This document shows positions 56,985 to 64,000 of a stretch of DNA of 64,000 bases, piece by piece; within the stretch, counting starts at the first letter, position 1; each line of letters begins with the position of its first letter. The notes beneath the pieces were generated by a model. The model was not told the DNA's origin. It searched no databases and worked only from the letters and a program-made list of their open reading frames with translations. The DNA lies in contig NC_092635.1 of the NCBI RefSeq assembly GCF_039555335.1, positions 68,112,058 through 68,176,057 on the forward strand, in the 5' to 3' direction. Source of the DNA: Amphiura filiformis. Its lineage: Eukaryota; Echinodermata; Ophiuroidea; Amphilepidida; Amphiuridae. A program made the translations under genes and the position numbers.

Positions 56985-59900
56985 ATCAGCACCTTTAACT
57001 ATTTCATCGATATCAGCAAAAGATGACTTCTTCATCAACGTCATTATCAGCAGTACATGACTATTTCATCAATGCCAATATCAGAAGTAGGTGACTTCAT
57101 CAACACCAATATCACCAGAAGAGTAACTATTCCATCAATACCAATGTCAGCAGTAGATAACTACTTCATCAGCACCAATATCACCAGAAGGGTAACTATT
57201 CCATCAATACCAATGTCAGCAGTAGATAACTACTTCATCAACACCAATATCAGCAGAAGGGTAACTATTCCATCAATACCAATGTCAGCAGTAGATAACT
57301 ACTTTATTAACACCAATATCAGCAGAAGGGTAACTATTCCATCAATACCAATGTCAGCAGTAGATGACTACTTCACCAACACCAATATCAGCAGAAGGGT
57401 AACTATTCCATCAATACCAATGTCAGCAGTAGATGACTACTTCATCAGCACCAATATCACCAGAAGGGTAACTATTCCATCAATACCAATGTCAGCAGTA
57501 GATGACTACTTCATCAACACCAATATCACCAGAAGGGTAACTATTCCATCAATACCAATGTCAGCAGTAGATGACTACTTCATCAACACCAATATCACCA
57601 GAAGAGTAATTATTCCATCAATACCAATGTCAGCAGTAGATAACTACTTCATCAACACCAATATCAGCAGAGGAGTAACTATTCCATCAATACCAATGTC
57701 AGCAGTAGATAACTACTTTATCAACACCAATATCAGCAGAAGAGTAACTATTCCATCAATACCAATGTCAGCAGTAGATGACTACTTCATCAACACCAAT
57801 ATCACCAGAAGAGTAACTATTCCATCAATACCAATGTCTGCAGTAGATAACTACTTCATCAACACCAATATCAGCAGAGGAGTAACTATTCCATCAATAC
57901 CAATGTCAGCAGTAGATGACTACTTCATCAACACCAATATCACCAGAAGAGTAACTATTCCATCAATACCAATGTCAGCAGTAGATAACTACTTTATCAG
58001 CACCAATATCAGCAGAAGAGTAACTATTCCATCAATACCAATGTCAGCAGTAGATAACTACTTCATCAACACCAATATCACCAGAAGAGTAACTATTCCA
58101 TCAATACCAATGTCAGCAGTAGATGACTACTTCATCAGCACCAATATCACCAGAAGGGTAACTATTCCATCAATACCAATGTCAGCAGTAGATGACTACT
58201 TCATCAGCACCAATATCACCAGAAGAGTAACTATTCCATCAATACCAATGTCAGCAGTAGATGACTACTTCATCAACACCAATATCACCAGAAGGGTAAC
58301 TATTCCATCAATACCAATGTCAGCAGTAGATGACTACTTTATCAACACCAATATCACCAGAAGAGTAACTATTCCATCAATACCAATGTCAGCAGTAGAT
58401 GACTACTTCATCAACACCAATATCAGCAGAAGAGTAACTATTCCATCAATACCAATGTCTGCAGTAGATAACTACTTCATCAACACCAATATCAGCAGAG
58501 GAGTAACTATTCCATCAATACCAATGTCAGCAGTAGAAGACTACTTCATCAACACCAATATCACCAGATGAGTAACTATTCCATCAATACCAATGTCAGC
58601 AGTAGATAACTACTTCATCAGCACCAATATCACCAGAAGAGTAACTATTCCATCAATACCAATGTCAGCAGTAGATGACTACTTCATCAGCACCAATATC
58701 ACCAGAAGGGTAACTATTCCATCAATACCAATGTCAGCAGTAGATGACTACTTCATCAACACCAATATCACCAGAAGAGTAACTATTCCATCAATACCAA
58801 TGTCAGCAGTAGATGACTACTTCATCAACACCAATATCAGCAGAAGAGTAACTATTCCATCAATACCAATGTCTGCAGTAGATAACTACTTCATCAACAC
58901 CAATATCAGCAGAGGAGTAACTATTCCATCAATACCAATGTCAGCAGTAGAAGACTACTTCATCAACACCAATATCACCAGAAGAGTAACTATTCCATCA
59001 ATACCAATGTCAGCAGTAGATGACTACTTCATCAGCACCAATATCACCAGAAGAGTAACTATTCCATCAATACCAATGTCAGCAGTAGATAACTACTTTA
59101 TCAGCACCAATATCAGCAGAAGAGTAACTATTCCATCAATACCAATGTCAGCAGTAGATGACTACTTCATCAACACCAATATCACCAGAAGAGTAACTAT
59201 TCCATCAATACCAATGTCAGCAGTAGATAACTACTTTATCAGCACCAATATCAGCAGAAGAGTAACTATTCCATCAATACCAATGTCAGCAGTAGATGAC
59301 TACTTCATCAACACCAATATCACCAGAAGAGTAACTATTCCATCAATACCAATGTCAGCAGTAGATGACTACTTCATCAACACCAATATCACCAGAAGAG
59401 TAACTATTCCATCAATACCAATGTCAGCAGTAGATAACTACTTCATCAGCACCAATATCAGCAGAGGAGTAACTATTCCATCAATACCAATGTCAGCAGT
59501 AGAAGACTACTTCATCAACACCAATATCACCAGAAGAGTAACTATTCCATCAATACCAATGTCAGCAGTAGATAACTACTTCATCAGCACCAATATCACC
59601 AGAAGGGTAACTATTCCATCAATACCAATGTCAGCAGTAGATGACTACTTCATCAGCACCAATATCACCAGAAGAGTAACTATTCCATCAATACCAATGT
59701 CAGCAGTAGATAACTACTTTATCAGCACCAATATCAGCAGAAGAGTAACTATTCCATCAATACCAATGTCAGCAGTAGATGACTACTTCATCAACACCAA
59801 TATCACCAGAAGAGTAACTATTCCATCAATACCAATGTCAGCAGTAGATAACTACTTCATCAGCACCAATATCAGCAGAGGAGTAACTATTCCATCAATA

Positions 59901-62900
59901 CCAATGTCAGCAGTAGATGACTACTTCATCAACACCAATATCACCAGAAGAGTAACTATTCCATCAATACCAATGTCAGCAGTAGATGACTACTTCATCA
60001 ACACCAATATCAGCAGAAGGGTAACTATTCCATCAATACCAATGTCAGCAGTAGATGACTACTTTATCAACACCAATATCAGCAGAGGAGTAACTATTCC
60101 ATCAATACCGATGTCAGCAGTAGATAACTACTTTATCAACACCAATATCAGCAGAAGAGTAACTATTCCATCAATACCGATGTCAGCAGTAGATAACTAC
60201 TTTATCAGCACCAATATCAGCAGAAGAGTAACTATTCCATCAATACCAATGTCAGCAGTAGAAGACTACTTCATCAACACCAATATCACCAGAAGAGTAA
60301 CTATTCCATCAATACCAATGTCAGCAGTAGATAACTACTTCATCAGCACCAATATCAGCAGAAGGGTAACTATTCCATCAATACCAATGTCAGCAGTAGA
60401 TAACTACTTCATCAGCACCAATATCAGCAGAAGGGTAACTATTCCATCAATACCAATGTCAGCAGTAGATAACTACTTTATCAACACCAATATCAGCAGA
60501 AGAGTAACTATTCCATCAATACCAATGTCAGCAGTAGATGACTACTTCATCAACACCAATATCAGCAGAAGGGTAACTATTCCATCAATACCAATGTCAG
60601 CAGTAGATGACTACTTCATCAACACCAATATCAGCAGAAGGGTAACTATTCCATCAATACCAATGTCAGCAGTAGATGACTACTTCATCAACACCAATAT
60701 CACCAGAAGAGTAACTATTCCATCAATACCAATATCAGCAGTAGATAACTACTTCATCAACACCAATATCAGCAGAAGAGTAACTATTCCATCAATACCA
60801 ATGTCAGCAGTAGATGACTACTTCATCAACACCAATATCAGCAGAAGAGTAACTATTCCATCAATACCAATGTCAGCAGTAGATGACTACTTCATCAGCA
60901 CCAATATCAGCAGAAGGGTAACTATTCCATCAATACCAATGTCAGCAGTAGATAACTACTTCATCAGCACCAATATCAGCAGAAGGGTAACTATTCCATC
61001 AATACCAATGTCAGCAGTAGATAACTACTTCATCAACACCAATATCACCAGAAGGGTAACTATTCCATCAATACCAATGTCAGCAGTAGATAACTACTTC
61101 ATCAGCACCAATATCACCAGAAGAGTAACTATTCCATCAATACCAATGTCAGCAGTAGATAACTACTTCATCAACACCAATATCACCAGAAGGGTAACTA
61201 TTCCATCAATACCAATGTCAGCAGTAGATGACTACTTTATCAGCACCAATATCAGCAGAAGAGTAACTATTCCATCAATACCAATGTCAGCAGTAGATGA
61301 CTACTTCATCAACACCAATATCACCAGAAGAGTAACTATTCCATCAATACCAATGTCAGCAGTAGATAACTACTTCATCAGCACCAATATCACCAGAAGA
61401 GTAACTATTCCATCAATACCAATGTCAGCAGTAGATAACTACTTCATCAGCACCAATATCACCAGAAGAGTAACTATTCCATCAATACCAATGTCAGCAG
61501 TAGATAACTACTTCATCAACACCAATATCACCAGAAGGGTAACTATTCCATCAATACCAATGTCAGCAGTAGATGACTACTTTATCAGCACCAATATCAG
61601 CAGAAGAGTAACTATTCCATCAATACCAATGTCAGCAGTAGAAGACTACTTCATCAACACCAATATCACCAGAAGGGTAACTATTCCATCAATACCAATG
61701 TCAGCAGTAGATGACTACTTCATCAACACCAATATCACCAGAAGAGTAACTATTCCATCAATACCAATATCAGCAGTAGATAACTACTTCATCAACACCA
61801 ATATCAGCAGAAGAGTAACTATTCCATCAATACCAATGTCAGCAGTAGATGACTACTTCATCAACACCAATATCAGCAGAAGAGTAACTATTCCATCAAT
61901 ACCAATGTCAGCAGTAGATGACTACTTCATCAGCACCAATATCAGCAGAAGGGTAACTATTCCATCAATACCAATGTCAGCAGTAGATAACTACTTCATC
62001 AGCACCAATATCAGCAGAAGGGTAACTATTCCATCAATACCAATGTCAGCAGTAGATAACTACTTCATCAACACCAATATCACCAGAAGGGTAACTATTC
62101 CATCAATACCAATGTCAGCAGTAGATAACTACTTCATCAGCACCAATATCACCAGAAGAGTAACTATTCCATCAATACCAATGTCAGCAGTAGATAACTA
62201 CTTCATCAACACCAATATCACCAGAAGGGTAACTATTCCATCAATACCAATGTCAGCAGTAGATGACTACTTTATCAGCACCAATATCAGCAGAAGAGTA
62301 ACTATTCCATCAATACCAATGTCAGCAGTAGAAGACTACTTCATCAACACCAATATCACCAGAAGAGTAACTATTCCATCAATACCAATGTCTGCAGTAG
62401 ATAACTACTTCATCAACACCAATATCACCAGAAGGGTAACTATTCCATCAATACCAATGTCAGCAGTAGATAACTACTTCATCAGCACCAATATCACCAG
62501 AAGAGTAACTATTCCATCAATACCAATGTCAGCAGTAGATGACTACTTCATCAACACCAATATCACCAGAAGGGTAACTATTCCATCAATACCAATGTCA
62601 GCAGTAGATAACTACTTCATCAGCACCAATATCACCAGAAGAGTAACTATTCCATCAATACCAATGTCTGCAGTAGATAACTACTTCATCAACACCAATA
62701 TCAGCAGAGGAGTAACTATTCCATCAATACCAATATCTGCAGTAGATAACTACTTCATCAACACCAATATCACCAGAAGGGTAACTATTCCATCAATACC
62801 AATGTCAGCAGTAGATAACTACTTTATCAGCACCAATATCACCAGAAGAGTAACTATTCCATCAATACCAATATCAGCAGTAGATAACTACTTCATCAAC

Positions 62901-64000
62901 ACCAATATCAGCAGAAGAGTAACTATTCCATCAATACCAATGTCAGCAGTAGATAACTACTTCATCAACACCAATATCACCAGAAGAGTAACTATTCCAT
63001 CAATACCAATATCAGCAGTAGATAACTACTTCATCAACACCAATATCAGCAGAAGAGTAACTATTCCATCAATACCAATGTCAGCAGTAGATGACTACTT
63101 TATCAACACCAATATCAGCAGAAGAGTAACTATTCCATCAATACCAATGTCAGCAGTAGATAACTACTTCATCAACACCAATATCAGCAGAAGAGTAACT
63201 ATTCCATCAATACCAATGTCAGCAGTAGAAGACTACTTCATCAACACCAATATCACCAGAAGAGTAACTATTCCATCAATACCAATGTCTGCAGTAGATA
63301 ACTACTTCATCAACACCAATATCACCAGAAGGGTAACTATTCCATCAATACCAATGTCAGCAGTAGATAACTACTTCATCAGCACCAATATCACCAGAAG
63401 AGTAACTATTCCATCAATACCAATGTCTGCAGTAGATAACTACTTCATCAACACCAATATCAGCAGAAGAGTAACTATTCCATCAATACCAATGTCAGCA
63501 GTAGATGACTACTTTATCAACACCAATATCAGCAGAAGAGTAACTATTCCATCAATACCAATGTCAGCAGTAGATGACTACTTCATCAACACCAATATCA
63601 GCAGAAGAGTAACTATTCCATCAATACCAATGTCAGCAGTAGATAACTACTTCATCAGCACCAATATCAGCAGAAGAGTAACTATTCCATCAATACCGAT
63701 GTCAGCAGTAGATAACTACTTCATCAACACCAATATCACCAGAAGAGTAACTATTCCATCAATACCAATGTCAGCAGTAGATAACTACTTCATCAGCACC
63801 AATATCAGCAGAAGGGTAACTATTCCATCAATACCAATGTCAGCAGTAGATAACTACTTCATCAACACCAATATCAGCAGAAGGGTAACTATTCCATCAA
63901 TACCAATGTCAGCAGTAGATGACTACTTCACCAACACCAATATCAGCAGAAGGGTAACTATTCCATCAATACCAATGTCAGCAGTAGATAACTACTTCAT
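56985..64000 (+). repeat. 69-bp satellite array, about 100 copies, runs off the window
   Basis: The unit reads GTAACTATTCCATCAATACC, AATGTCAGCAGTAGATAACT, ACTTCATCAACACCAATATC, AGCAGAAGA. The unit start at 57123 and that at 63954 are exactly 99 x 69 bp apart, so there is no net indel. Each unit is a dimer of two related halves of 34 and 35 bp. Copies differ at a few fixed sites (GAT/GAA, AAC/GAC, TTC/TTT, AAC/AGC, ACC/AGC, AGA/AGG/GGA). Because 69 is a multiple of three, one frame stays open: 57057-58571 (504 codons), a single TGA at 58569-58571, then open to the window end. The first copies (56985-57060) are degenerate. It could be a satellite or a repeat exon; I favour satellite. Confidence 0.97.

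Noticed and set aside
57057..58571. 504-codon ORF as a stand-alone gene
   Set aside because: It is simply the open frame of a 69-bp satellite that continues past the TGA. There is no promoter, signal or domain, and copies vary at amino-acid-changing sites. Kept as a finding only.

Overview
This is non-coding-rich, AT-rich animal nuclear DNA with one intact, identifiable protein-coding gene. From about 30.7 to 50.1 kb on the + strand lies CLP1, the polynucleotide 5'-hydroxyl kinase of the pre-mRNA 3'-end processing and tRNA splicing machineries. I rebuilt it as 12 coding exons that join in frame to 425 codons, with GT-AG introns except intron 3, which is an AT-AC (U12-type) intron with a textbook donor and branch point. 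The many-intron gene, the CpG-poor AT-rich background, and the density of small palindromic DNA transposons and tRNA-derived SINEs suggest a marine invertebrate deuterostome (echinoderm or hemichordate). That placement is inference.

Layout. 0-5.6 kb: unique-looking DNA with a hAT-type MITE nested in an older inverted repeat. 5.66-10.28 kb: a 4.6-kb foldback flanked by TTAA, itself hit by other elements. 10.3-18.6 kb: a tRNA-like SINE with a purine tract, a 4-copy 125-bp tandem repeat, a TTAA palindrome MITE and a C/G-ended MITE with 8-bp target duplications. 18.6-20.2 kb: a tRNA-headed SINE split by a 1.27-kb foldback with TAA duplications. 20.4-25.4 kb: nested MITEs and an interleaved A-B-A'-B' duplication. 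25.7-29.9 kb: a pair of about 400-bp direct repeats separated by a 3-kb hAT-like insertion.

29.9-50.3 kb: the CLP1 promoter, the gene and its poly(A) signal. The first intron (9.65 kb) holds a foldback element whose end motif is repeated in six internal hairpins. Later introns carry several MITEs and a minisatellite. 50.3-56.3 kb: a Tigger/pogo-like MITE, several palindromic MITEs, and a TTAA MITE interrupted by a decayed mariner-like element. At 56.43-56.50 kb there is a tRNA-Met(CAT)-like gene on the minus strand.

57.0 kb to the window end (and beyond): a 69-bp satellite of about 100 copies with no net length change. Its period keeps one reading frame open apart from a single TGA. Each unit is a dimer of diverged 34/35-bp halves.

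Most short ORFs in the window look fortuitous and are not annotated. No bacterial, viral or CRISPR features are seen.
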